The notes under the pieces are model-generated. The model worked only from the letters and a program-made list of their open reading frames with translations, was not told the origin of the DNA and made no database searches. Of a DNA stretch of 64,000 bases, positions 52,901 to 63,934 are shown in pieces; position 1 is the stretch's first letter; the number at the start of each line of letters is the position of its first letter. This DNA comes from RGIG5952 sp045627605. GTDB taxonomy: Bacteria > Verrucomicrobiota > Kiritimatiellia > RFP12 > JAAYLN01. Position numbers and translations under genes: made by a program. Where the stretch lies: NCBI GenBank assembly GCA_045627605.1, contig JAZQOA010000086.1:28549-92548 (forward strand), in the 5' to 3' direction.

Positions 52901-55022
52901 AGGAGACAAGTGCGCCCGCGACCGCGTAGTTGGGCACGACGGAGTTGCCAACGCCGGAGGCGAAGACCGAGCCGTGGATCGAGTATGTGGCGACGAACGG
53001 CAGGCGGCCGAAGTTGCCCCAGCCGCGGCCTGCCGCGAGGACGATTTCGCCGGCGACCTGCATCGAGTTTTTGATTGAGACGAGGTTGGTGAAGGCCGGC
53101 TGGACGAACGGATGCTCGGAGGTCAGCGCCGAGTTCTTGGGCGAGACGAGCGTAAAGGACGGGAGCGAAATGACGCCCCAGGGGTTGGTCTCGAAGCCAC
53201 CGCCGCCGTGGATGCCGTTGAAAGAATAACCCCCGGTGGGTTTCTCAAGGGTGATGTCCTTTTCGAGGCCAAGCGTGTAGATCGTATCGTTGACGAGCTG
53301 GCCGAAGAGGTTGGCGGGTTCGCCTGTGTTGGCGCTGCTCTCGCTGAAGGTGCCGACGACGTAGCCGACCTTCTCGGCGGAGGTGTCGGCGGCGCTGGCC
53401 GATGGCGCCGCAGGTTGGAGCTGGGGCGTGAAGACCAGGATGTTGGCGTAGCTTGCGAAAAGCTCCTGAAGGGCGAGATCGGCCTTGATGGACTCCTCGC
53501 GTTGCGCGTGGTAGCCGATGAGCCAGTCAATGTGCGAGGCGAGCGCGTCGCGGAGGAGCACGAGTTTGCCGTCTTCGTCGAAGAACACGGGGGAGGCCGC
53601 GAGCGGGCGCTCAAGGGCGCGGGCCAACGGCAACGCCGACATGTTGTTGATGTCGTCGTAGCGCTTCTTTTCGTCGCGGAAGCGGATGAACTCGGGCGAG
53701 GAAAGGTCGTCGGGGTTGCGCTTGTAGTCGATCTCGGCCCGGAGAAGGACCTCGGACTGCTCGAAGACGGACTTGCGCATCACGGCCGAGACGCGGTCGG
53801 CAAAAAGCTTGCGGGTATCGGGCGACATCGACTTGAGGGCGGCGTCGACCTCGGCGACGTGGCCTGCGGTGGCGAAAGTCGGGTCCGAAAGGTACTTCTT
53901 GATTTCGGAGAGCTGGCGGACGGTCTCGCTGTTTTTCTCGAGATCGGCCTCGATGCGGATGCGCATCGAATCGCTCTTGCCGTATTCACCGATTGTCGAA
54001 AGCAGGCGCGACGTGCCCAGCGCCGACTGCGACTGGCCGGTAACGGCAACGAAAATCACATCGCGCAACAAGGCGTCGCGATGCGGGAGGACGCCCTTGA
54101 GAATCTGGAGCTGCAGCGCGAGCTTGAGTGCCTGGGCGGAGCCCATCGCGTAGTCGGGGAGAAGCGAGGCGGCATCATAGGTGACGGGAATCACGAGGGC
54201 GTTCCCGCTCTTCTGCTTGGCGCGGAGCACGCCGACGACATTGTGCGTCCGGGCGTTGACCCAGCGGGAAACCGCCTTGAGATTGGCCGTCTCGCCGATA
54301 TGGTCGAGAATTTCAGGCCCCGTCGCGACACGGACGAGATTGATGGGCATCCCCTTCACGCGCATTGTCGCGTAAAGCGAGTTCCACGAGATTTTCTCCA
54401 GGCCTTCGGAGTCGGTGACAACCACGCCCTTGAAGCCAAGTTCGGCATATTGCCCGGGGTTGAGACCGAGCTCTTTGAAAACGGGCTTGGCCAAGTCAAC
54501 GACGGCAATCTTGTCGTCAAACGCCTTCTCGGCTCGAACAGACTCCTCTGTAACGAGAAAGAGCTTGCCCTCGACGCCCTCCGCCGGAGTGACAACGGGT
54601 TGCGTGTAGTTGGGGGCGAAAGGCCAGGCGTCGATGACCGTCGCGCCCTCGCCGCCGCCAATGGTGAGGGTTCCCTTCCCGCCGTCCGTCAGCGGATACG
54701 GAACCATAACCTCCTGGGTGTAGACCTCGAGACCAGCCTCCTTGAACTCCCTGGCGATGAGCGCCTCCGTGTCGGATAGGCCTTTCTGGCCGGGGCCGCG
54801 CGAACCGAGCGAGACGATTTCGCCGAAACGCTGCGAGACGGCTTCAGGCGACATCGCCTCGGCCATCGCCGAGCGGTCGTAGTTGCGGTCGAGCTTCACA
54901 GGCGGCTTGTACTTGTCGGCATCGAAAACCGACACGAAGAAGATGACGATGCCGAGGAGCAAGGCGACGAAAACCGCGGCGCCGGCAATCTGCGCCGAGA
55001 GGGGAATAGAATTCTTTTTCAT
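49962..55022 (-). CDS. Giant membrane protein: degenerate M28 peptidase-like domain fused to FtsX-like permease
   Basis: A 1686-residue protein. It has an N-terminal membrane anchor (about 10-31), then an extracytoplasmic region (about 60-420) with M28-peptidase and PA-domain features: GSRGPGQKGLSDTEALIAREFKEAGLEVYTQ and, where M28 enzymes have HxD, VIPVTYDAASLLPD. The metal-binding His is replaced by Thr, so it is probably not a peptidase. A long extracytoplasmic beta/alpha region runs to about 940. A cluster of transmembrane helices follows (about 955-1110), then an extracytoplasmic MacB-like loop, then an FtsX-like core with three helices (about 1400-1515) and a C-terminal soluble tail. 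No ATPase gene is adjacent. It lies 24 bases after the DUF6785 gene, in the same operon. Confidence 0.8.
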   Translation of the reverse strand: MKKNSIPLSAQIAGAAVFVALLLGIVIFFVSVFDADKYKPPVKLDRNYDRSAMAEAMSPEAVSQRFGEIVSLGSRGPGQKGLSDTEALIAREFKEAGLEVYTQEVMVPYPLTDGGKGTLTIGGGEGATVIDAWPFAPNYTQPVVTPAEGVEGKLFLVTEESVRAEKAFDDKIAVVDLAKPVFKELGLNPGQYAELGFKGVVVTDSEGLEKISWNSLYATMRVKGMPINLVRVATGPEILDHIGETANLKAVSRWVNARTHNVVGVLRAKQKSGNALVIPVTYDAASLLPDYAMGSAQALKLALQLQILKGVLPHRDALLRDVIFVAVTGQSQSALGTSRLLSTIGEYGKSDSMRIRIEADLEKNSETVRQLSEIKKYLSDPTFATAGHVAEVDAALKSMSPDTRKLFADRVSAVMRKSVFEQSEVLLRAEIDYKRNPDDLSSPEFIRFRDEKKRYDDINNMSALPLARALERPLAASPVFFDEDGKLVLLRDALASHIDWLIGYHAQREESIKADLALQELFASYANILVFTPQLQPAAPSASAADTSAEKVGYVVGTFSESSANTGEPANLFGQLVNDTIYTLGLEKDITLEKPTGGYSFNGIHGGGGFETNPWGVISLPSFTLVSPKNSALTSEHPFVQPAFTNLVSIKNSMQVAGEIVLAAGRGWGNFGRLPFVATYSIHGSVFASGVGNSVVPNYAVAGALVSSTDSKPFIFTDPYGAYSYPFLASPSTIWARAKPLESFFFGRGGQIEYVKDNGVSAQNIYNSRTMPTIDTPVNLILYRAAPVSILNIVNPQSMKAFTGIQFISSSGLAAFDSNCPYTGSAGMMDFLPPKEYFFLTLKAGAPGNDLVATTRAFCLGVLNNDKDKHYKPNPEEEIDGAGYLAWDTPIMRNITAEADASMAWLAKKRLDLQNRYGMADEMTLDLDKDANALVADDNANGSSRPLLSRLRDLRQSLSYLILNHPVILGSVSEAVWGILWYMGLLVPFIFFFEKLIFGFTDVRKQIMAEGAIFLVVFLLLRILHPAFHMIRSSAMILLGFVIIIIVASVTSVLSTKFQENLDAMRASQGIVKGAQGNTFGIVMTAFMLGLNNMHRRKVRTGLTCATLVLMTFVMICFTSVQSNILEKERATGRAAYQGILVREKQFTPISASEVEALNASYGENYTVNVRQAHIGSLNRGSGNLNVPNFQITYGDGDKAVTRVVKAGLGFTPTEPLRDSIKMLTTNGWFTAEQAALTQAPYPVIIPDDVAEQLGIFPDDVNAGPVPVKLSGVEFYIWGIFKSSEFAGVTDVDGENLIPFDIEGISTPLLSNDYVLAEDTDPRVQPSDLVFALVNQLPCADDKMQRIVSAVVDMGNAPYSAARAEINAYLIQTGRDCNYGLDGTSFNGRRARARSMAGMADLIIPLIIAALTVLNTMKGSVYERKTEIFVYNAVGIAPRYIFFMFVAEALVYSVVGAVLGYILSQGTGRILTALNLTGGMNMNFTSVTTIYASLAIAVATLASTYFPARSAIEIAKPTDDAGWSLPEPADDDSITFTLPFTFTHYDRVAVLSFFYNYFENLGEGSSGAFFSGPPKLTLADETDPLADGAYIPRLEVQVWLKPFDLGVSQMITIDLPTDPDTKEYISKMRLVRLTGTRDAWVRLNKPMVALIRQHFLHWRAVPKETKVEYFAQAKKILEDSVLGGQA

Positions 55023-55046
55023 TGCAAGGGGTCCTTTTCTCCGGGA

Positions 55047-57674
55047 TTACGGCATCGACGGGTAGAAGAGGGGCGAACCGCTGGCCACGGAGAGACTGTT
55101 GACCACGGTGAAGACCATGATCGCGAGAAGACAGCCGATGAAAACACCGACGAAGAAAGGCTGCAGCTTGGAGCGCACCGCGTGGGCGCCGCCGACCTTG
55201 AGCACCGCCATGCGGATGGCCCAGGCGATGAGCAACGTGCCCCAGTTGGCGCCGTCATTGAGGTTCGTGGGGCCAAGCAGGAAGCCCAGCGGGTGGAACC
55301 AGAAGCCGGCGAAGAACTGCCTGAGGAGCGTCAGCACGACCATGATGCCGCCCGAGAAATACATCGCGCGGGCCCCCCAGTCCGGGCCGAGCGCGGCACC
55401 TGGGTCAGCCGTCTGCCGGAGCCAGTCCGCCGTCGCGGTGTTGAGCGTCGTGCGGTATTGGTTCATGAACCAGTTGAGGCCGTTGAAAGCCCACTGGAAC
55501 TTGATGTTGTCGCCGCCGTAGGAGTAGGCGTTGGAGAGGAAGACCCAGCCGCCGATGAAGAGACCGCCGAGAAGGCCGAGGAGACAGGTCCAGGCAATGT
55601 GGCTGGGCTTGATCCGCATACGCTTGCCAATCTGGACGATTTCAAACTGCATGCCGGGGATGAGGTAGAAGACCGTCACCGTCAGGAAGCCGGCGAGGAT
55701 AAGCGAGACGAGCATGCCGGAGGTGCCGAAGACCGCCATGCCGCCGCAAACCGCGACGAAGACCATCGAGTTGTAGGGCGAGAAGTAGCCGAAGGGGCTG
55801 CCGCACTCGGCGCGGTACTTTGCCGCGACGAAGCCGACGAGCACGAGGAAGCAGAACATCATCAGCATCGAGCCAACCGACGAGCCCGTCACCTTGGCCC
55901 AGACGACGATGCCGACGTGGCACAGGACGAAGAGCGCCAACGCGACGCGCGACGAGAAAACGTCGCCCTCCTCCTTCTCCTTGCCCTTGAAGGCGTCCTT
56001 GATGATGCCCAAGATGTACTTCCAGGAAAGTGCGATCACCACGAGGAAGTAGCCGATGTAGGAACCGACGACCTGCTGCTCGCGCCACGGGAAGCCTGAG
56101 TTGACATCGATGCCCGCAAGGTGGCCGAAGCAATGCATCGACCGGAAGACCCAGTAGCCGACGACGATGGAAAGGAGCACGTTGAGCTCGAAGAAGACCG
56201 CGATGGAGCAAACGAAAAGCGAGAAGACGAAACTCGTGTTGAACATGCCTCCGTAGACCGGGTTAGTCACGTACTCGCCGAGGTTGATCTCGATGCCGAT
56301 CTTGGGCAGGTTCGGATTGTAGAAGTGCGCCCCCTTGGCGATGCCATAGAGCAACGCGAAGACAAGGCCGGCCCAGGCGTAGCGGTTCTTCCAGATTTCG
56401 GAGAAAGGCCCGTCTTTCTTGTCGTCGACGCCAATCATCGCAAGCGGCACCTTGGTGTTGGGCATCGGGTAGCGCTCGCTTTCGGCCCACTTCTTGCGCA
56501 TCATCACGTTGATGGTGAAGAAGGCGAGGCAGAGCATAAGCATGTAGGATCCCCAGACAATGGCGGGGCGCACCCACTCGCCGAGGGGAATGTACCCCTT
56601 GAAAAAGTAGGTGAGGCCCTTGAGCGACCACAGGTTGTCGGGTTTGATGACCACGCCGGCGGGACGCGCGGCGGGCGGGAGGGCGAAGTAGTCTTTTTCG
56701 GGCATGATCTTGCGGCCCGTGAAGGCCGCTTCAAGCGCGAAAACGGACATCAGCTTCGGATCCGCGAAAGTCACCGAACCGCGGCCGTGGATGCCGAGCT
56801 GGACGACGAGGTTGCTCTCGCACGAGGCGGCGGGAATGACGCCGTACTGGCCAACGCGCACAAACCCCATCTTGTGGAGGTAGGTTTTCTTATCGGCCTT
56901 TCGCCCAGTCAGAAGCAACACGGGGACGGGGTTGTCGTCGGCATAGGCCCGGCCGAAGATTTCAGTCTCGGATTCCGTGCCCTCTGTGTGGGCGAGGATG
57001 CTCGCGAGGTGCGGGTAGGCGGGCATGGCCTTCGAGGGATTGTCGCCGTAGGAAACCGGAATCGTGAAGGAAAGGAAGGTGTCTTCATCGGCGCTGGTGT
57101 TGGTGAGGGTGGGCAAAAGCGCCTTGACTCCCTCCTCGTATTCGACCTCGGACCACTTGATGTTCTTGGACTCGGTCCCGGGTGTCAAGAAAATTTCGCC
57201 GCCATCTTCCGCCTTGGCACCGGGGGCGGCCACGGAAAAGGCGTCCGCAAGCAGGTTGGGGCCGTGCGGCCAGAGGTTGTCGTTGTAGGCGTCGAGGTAG
57301 TCGAAGCTGCCGTTGCGGAGCGGCGCGGAAGTCACGCCGAGGAATCGGTGCCAGAAGCCCTGCGTCATCATCGGCACGGCGAGGAGCGTCGAGAAGGCGA
57401 CGCAGACAAGCTCCGCCTTCGTGAGGATGCGCACTTTGAAGAGAACGCCGAGCAACCCCACGAACGCCAGCAGCACCAGTAGCACGATCATGGCAGGGAT
57501 GGGGATTGCAGACTCGGGGATCATGTAGCATTCGCACAGGATCACCATCGAATACTGCACGTACATGCCGGCAAGCAGCATGCACACGATCGTGGCGACA
57601 AACGACCGGGGCGTTATGCCCGGGACGAATGGACTGTCACCTTCCTTGCTGGGGCTCTTCTTCCAAAAAGACAT
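55047..57674 (-). CDS. Large polytopic membrane protein (DUF6785/DUF6784-like)
   Basis: An 875-residue integral membrane protein with roughly 13-14 predicted helices, for example SFVATIVCMLLAGMYVQYSM, IVLLVLLAFVGLLGVLF, SLFVCSIAVFFELNVLLSIVVGYWVFRS, SMLMMFCFLVLVGFVAA and FFVGVFIGCLLAIMVFTVVNSL. A soluble loop of about 260 residues follows the first helices. It resembles the DUF6785/DUF6784 proteins of Planctomycetes and Kiritimatiellota, which look distantly like oligopeptide-type transporters. The pairing with the giant FtsX-like protein suggests one complex for export or envelope work. It has its own promoter. Confidence 0.72.
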   Translation of the reverse strand: MSFWKKSPSKEGDSPFVPGITPRSFVATIVCMLLAGMYVQYSMVILCECYMIPESAIPIPAMIVLLVLLAFVGLLGVLFKVRILTKAELVCVAFSTLLAVPMMTQGFWHRFLGVTSAPLRNGSFDYLDAYNDNLWPHGPNLLADAFSVAAPGAKAEDGGEIFLTPGTESKNIKWSEVEYEEGVKALLPTLTNTSADEDTFLSFTIPVSYGDNPSKAMPAYPHLASILAHTEGTESETEIFGRAYADDNPVPVLLLTGRKADKKTYLHKMGFVRVGQYGVIPAASCESNLVVQLGIHGRGSVTFADPKLMSVFALEAAFTGRKIMPEKDYFALPPAARPAGVVIKPDNLWSLKGLTYFFKGYIPLGEWVRPAIVWGSYMLMLCLAFFTINVMMRKKWAESERYPMPNTKVPLAMIGVDDKKDGPFSEIWKNRYAWAGLVFALLYGIAKGAHFYNPNLPKIGIEINLGEYVTNPVYGGMFNTSFVFSLFVCSIAVFFELNVLLSIVVGYWVFRSMHCFGHLAGIDVNSGFPWREQQVVGSYIGYFLVVIALSWKYILGIIKDAFKGKEKEEGDVFSSRVALALFVLCHVGIVVWAKVTGSSVGSMLMMFCFLVLVGFVAAKYRAECGSPFGYFSPYNSMVFVAVCGGMAVFGTSGMLVSLILAGFLTVTVFYLIPGMQFEIVQIGKRMRIKPSHIAWTCLLGLLGGLFIGGWVFLSNAYSYGGDNIKFQWAFNGLNWFMNQYRTTLNTATADWLRQTADPGAALGPDWGARAMYFSGGIMVVLTLLRQFFAGFWFHPLGFLLGPTNLNDGANWGTLLIAWAIRMAVLKVGGAHAVRSKLQPFFVGVFIGCLLAIMVFTVVNSLSVASGSPLFYPSMP

Positions 57675-57721
57675 CGTCTTTCCTCTTTCTCAAGTTGCAA
57701 CGGCTAAAAAGCGTTTCGTTT

Positions 57722-57750
57722 ATTGTAAGCAACTTTTATGCCTAAATCAA
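57722..57750 (-). promoter_or_regulatory. Predicted sigma-70 promoter of the DUF6785/FtsX operon
   Basis: On the minus strand: -35 TTGATT (57750-57745), a 17-base spacer and -10 TACAAT (57727-57722), about 48 bases before the start at 57674. It sits between dapF and the membrane gene. Confidence 0.65.
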
Positions 57751-57778
57751 GAAAAAAATTCACCTTGCGGGCGTTTTC

Positions 57779-58618
57779 TCACAGTTCCTGCGCACCGTCA
57801 ACGCAATCAAGGTCGATGATGCCTTCGTAAACCTTGCGGGCGGGTCCCGAAAGCGTCATCCCCGTGCACTTGCGCGACCGCCAGTCGCCATCGACCGAGA
57901 GCACAAAGCCGGCGGAGGTCGTGACCTTGACGGGGAGCGTGATGCCCTCGGCCTCGACGCCCGCGACGGCCGCCGCCACCGCGCCGGTGCCGCACGCGCC
58001 CGACTCGGCCTCAACGCCGCGCTCAAAGGTGCGCATCCTGATTTTGTTGGGCTTGACGTAGCTGACGAAGTCGACGTTGACACCTTCCGGCGCGAAATGG
58101 GCGTGCTGGCGGAGCGCCGCGCCAATGCCCGCCACATCGAAATTCTCAAGTTCCGCCACAGGCACCGGCACGACGAAATGCGGGCATCCTATCGAAACCG
58201 CATGGCCGGTGAAAGTGCCCTGGGGCACCTCAAGGGTCACGCCGTAGGAGCGGGCCGAAGGTTCGGGAACCCAGATTTTGACGCCGTCCTGCTCGATCTC
58301 GGCAACGACAAGCCCGGCGGAAGTCTCCATCGTCATCGATTTGCGGGCGATACCCAGCGAATGGGCGAATTCCGCCACGCAGCGGGCGCCATTGCCGCAG
58401 AGCTCGACCTCCGTGCCGTCGGGGTTGAGGAAGCGCATCCGGAAATCCGCGCGGTCGGAGGGCTGCACGAGGATGATGCCCTCGCAGCCGATCCCCGTGC
58501 GGCGCGTGGCAATCGCCGCCATCAGCTGGTAGTCTTCCCACGGGACCTTGAGCTCGCGGTCGTCGACCATGATGAAGTCGTTGCCCGCGCCGTGCATTTT
58601 CGTAAAGTGCAGAAGCAT
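57779..58618 (-). CDS. dapF: Diaminopimelate epimerase
   Basis: A 279-residue DapF. Both catalytic cysteines are in place, in ELCGNGARCVAEF and ESGACGTGAVAAAVAG, and the N-terminal TKMHGAGNDFIMVDD signature is normal. It converts LL- to meso-diaminopimelate for lysine and peptidoglycan, which indicates a DAP-type cell wall. The start at 58618 (MLLHFTKMH) is eight bases after the stop of the processing protease and is preferred over a longer frame that would overlap it. It is the last gene of the valS-prc-dapF operon. Confidence 0.95.
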   Translation of the reverse strand: MLLHFTKMHGAGNDFIMVDDRELKVPWEDYQLMAAIATRRTGIGCEGIILVQPSDRADFRMRFLNPDGTEVELCGNGARCVAEFAHSLGIARKSMTMETSAGLVVAEIEQDGVKIWVPEPSARSYGVTLEVPQGTFTGHAVSIGCPHFVVPVPVAELENFDVAGIGAALRQHAHFAPEGVNVDFVSYVKPNKIRMRTFERGVEAESGACGTGAVAAAVAGVEAEGITLPVKVTTSAGFVLSVDGDWRSRKCTGMTLSGPARKVYEGIIDLDCVDGAQEL

Positions 58619-58626
58619 GGAACCCC

Positions 58627-61056
58627 CTACCTGAAGAACTTGAAGATCCAATCGGACGAATCGCCGTCCTGCGAGACCGTGATGCCGGCATTCCCCTGGG
58701 CGTCGACCAAGTCCGCCAGGATGTTGAAGGCCTCGCGGAGGACGATGTCGTCGCCGATGCCGTCGTCGGCGGCATCGGCCTTTTCGGCCCCCATGCCGCC
58801 AAACTCGTCGTCCTCGTCGGATTCGGAATCGACCCCGACGGCATTGTCCGCCTTGAGCAAGGCGAAACGCCTGGAGTAGCTAAGCGGCACGGAGACGCGC
58901 TGCGTGACGTTGCTCACGTGCATCACCTTCTCCATGTGCGCGGCCCAGTCCCTGTTGCCGGCAAGGCGCGCGGCCGACTTCTCGGCGAGCGAGGGGATCA
59001 GCCCGCCAAGCGGGTAGACCACCGGGTGGTGCACCGGCGGGATGCTCGTCCACGGAAGGGCATTGGGAAGCTTCTCCTCGCCAAGATCCATGTACTCAAG
59101 CATCGAGGGCAGCACGATGTCGCTTTCCACGCCTTTGATCTGCGTGGAGCTGCCATTGACACGGTAAAAAGAGGCGATTGTCACCTTGAACGAACCGTAG
59201 CGGTCGTCCGCCGAAAGGAGCGGCATCACGTTCTGGACGGATCCCTTGCCGTGGCTGCGCGTGTCGCCGACGATGACCGCGCGGCCATAGTCCTGCAAGG
59301 CCGCCGCGACAATTTCGGAGGCCGACGCGCTCGCCCGGTCAATCAGCACGACAAGCGGCTTGCGGAAGGTGATGGCGGGATCCTGGTCGGCCAGCGGCTG
59401 CGCCCCGGCGACCTCGCGGACGATGACAACAGGCCCCATTCTGACAAAGGCGCCGAAGAGCGTCACGGCCTCACGCAGCGAACCGCCCCCGTTCCCACGC
59501 AAATCGAGGATCATGCCCTCGACCTCGGGATTGAAGCGGCTCATGATGTTTTGCGAGTCGAGCGTGCAGCTGCGGAAATCGGGCGATCCGGGCGGCGACA
59601 TCGAACCGTAGAACATCGGGAGTCGAAGATAGCCGAAGGCGCGCTCCACCATGCCTGTGGCAGAGGCCGACTGCCTCTCCTGCCCCGCAGGGGACTTCCC
59701 GAGCGGCATCGACACGCGGACGACGCGCCCTGTTGCGGCCGATTCCTCGAGCTTGATGTCGTCGCGGATGAGGTCGACAACCTTGGTTTTCCCACCACTG
59801 GGATCATCGCCGCAAATGACGTGGAGAACGACGCGGGTGCCCTTCTTGCCGCGGATGCGCTTGACAATCTTGTCGAGCGGCAGGTGGACGATGTCTTCCG
59901 CAGGGGCCGTATCCTGGCCGACGGCGAATATTTTGTCGTTCTCGCGGAGGCGGATGTCGCGCTTGTCGCGGTCGGCCGGACCGCCGGGGAGGATGCCGAC
60001 GATCTTCGCCATGCCGTCCTCCGACTGCAGCGTCGCGCCAATGCCGCAGAGCGACAGGCTCATGTCAATGTTGAAATCGTCGACCTTCGTCGGCGGCATG
60101 TAGGTCGTGTGCGGGTCGTAGGCCTGGGTGAAGGAGCAGAGGAAACGTTCGATCACATAGTCGGCGTCGGCGTCGTTGATGATGCCGACAAACTGCTTGT
60201 ATCGGCGACCAACAACTGCCTCGGGAGACATGTCGAGCGGCGCGGGGGCGAGGGCGGCGTCCGCCACGTTGGTCGAGGGGGCATCCTGCGTTGCCGCGTC
60301 CGCGACGGCATTGGTCACGGTTGCGGCGGAAGCATCCGCAACCATCACCGGCGCGTTTGTCGCGGCACAAACTTCCGCCGCCACATCCGCGACGGCATTG
60401 GTGACGGACAGGGCCGACGAGACCTTTTCGATCTTGTTCGACTCCGCGAAGTCGCGCGAGACGATGCGCCCCAGGAGCTCGTTCTTCATCCGCTTGCGCC
60501 AGAGTTCGTCCTGCTCCACGGGCGTCGCCGGCCACGGTTGGTCCTTGCGGTTCCAGACGTAGTCCTCGTCGACCGAGTAGTCCTGCTCCTCTTCGAGGAA
60601 CTTCTTCACGAACTCGTAGCGCTCGGCCAGGCGTTGGCGGAAGACCTTGAAGACCTCAAGGGGAAACTCGAGGTTGCCGGACTTGAGGTCCTTGTGGAGC
60701 CGCAGGCGCCACGGCTCGAAAGATTCGACATCGGACTGCAGGAAATAGCTGCGGTCATAGTCGAGCATCATGAGGTAGTTGGTCCAGGCCTGGGCCGAAA
60801 CCTGCTCGTCGATGTGCTTCTGCAAGTAGTGGCGCGATTCCAGCAGCAGGGCGAACCGACTGCACAGCCGCGGGAAATGCTCGGGGATTTCGATGGAACC
60901 GATTTTCGCCGGCGGGTTGTCGTCGTAGAGCTCGGCGGGCTCGGCCAGGGCAGCCGACGCGCCAAACGCCAGGAAAACCGCGGCGACCCCGGCAACCGCG
61001 CCCAGCGCGCGGCGGCCAAGGCCCCTGCGGCCCGTTGACTTCGCAAACACTCCCAT
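58627..61056 (-). CDS. prc: Carboxy-terminal (tail-specific) processing protease, S41 family
   Basis: An 809-residue Prc/Tsp-like protease, a typical length for Gram-negative Prc. It has a signal peptide or anchor (residues 14-45, ending ASAALA), an N-terminal helical domain (SRHYLQKHIDEQVSAQAWTNYLMMLDYDRSYFL), a PDZ domain (SLSLCGIGATLQSEDG, GILPGGPADRDKRDIRLRENDKI), and the S41 core with the Ser of SASASEIVAAALQDYGRAV (about 578) and Lys of SHGKGSVQ (about 604). Before the PDZ is an insertion of about 80 residues rich in Ala and Val with a repeated VTNAVAD unit. It trims periplasmic proteins from the C-terminus. The start at 61056 lies seven bases after the valS stop. Confidence 0.92.
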   Translation of the reverse strand: MGVFAKSTGRRGLGRRALGAVAGVAAVFLAFGASAALAEPAELYDDNPPAKIGSIEIPEHFPRLCSRFALLLESRHYLQKHIDEQVSAQAWTNYLMMLDYDRSYFLQSDVESFEPWRLRLHKDLKSGNLEFPLEVFKVFRQRLAERYEFVKKFLEEEQDYSVDEDYVWNRKDQPWPATPVEQDELWRKRMKNELLGRIVSRDFAESNKIEKVSSALSVTNAVADVAAEVCAATNAPVMVADASAATVTNAVADAATQDAPSTNVADAALAPAPLDMSPEAVVGRRYKQFVGIINDADADYVIERFLCSFTQAYDPHTTYMPPTKVDDFNIDMSLSLCGIGATLQSEDGMAKIVGILPGGPADRDKRDIRLRENDKIFAVGQDTAPAEDIVHLPLDKIVKRIRGKKGTRVVLHVICGDDPSGGKTKVVDLIRDDIKLEESAATGRVVRVSMPLGKSPAGQERQSASATGMVERAFGYLRLPMFYGSMSPPGSPDFRSCTLDSQNIMSRFNPEVEGMILDLRGNGGGSLREAVTLFGAFVRMGPVVIVREVAGAQPLADQDPAITFRKPLVVLIDRASASASEIVAAALQDYGRAVIVGDTRSHGKGSVQNVMPLLSADDRYGSFKVTIASFYRVNGSSTQIKGVESDIVLPSMLEYMDLGEEKLPNALPWTSIPPVHHPVVYPLGGLIPSLAEKSAARLAGNRDWAAHMEKVMHVSNVTQRVSVPLSYSRRFALLKADNAVGVDSESDEDDEFGGMGAEKADAADDGIGDDIVLREAFNILADLVDAQGNAGITVSQDGDSSDWIFKFFR

Positions 61057-61063
61057 GGCGAGC

Positions 61064-63781
<2,718 letters not shown>

Positions 63782-63813
63782 AATTCAAAATCCCCTTGAA
63801 GTTAGGATTTATT

Positions 63814-63843
63814 ATAATACCACATTAAAGGCGGACTGTGCAA
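63814..63843 (-). promoter_or_regulatory. Predicted promoter of the valS-prc-dapF operon
   Basis: On the minus strand: -35 TTGCAC (63843-63838), an 18-base spacer and -10 TATTAT (63819-63814), in an AT-rich stretch. An overlapping TATAAT (63816-63811) could be an alternative -10. The next 90 bases toward the window end show no feature. Confidence 0.55.
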
Positions 63844-63934
63844 AAACGGAAACGCCAACGGGTGCGACAAAAGTTTGTCCGAGGAGTTTGCCGCGTCATC
63901 GGCCCATTCCATGTCGGTAGGCGAGCTCGTATGG

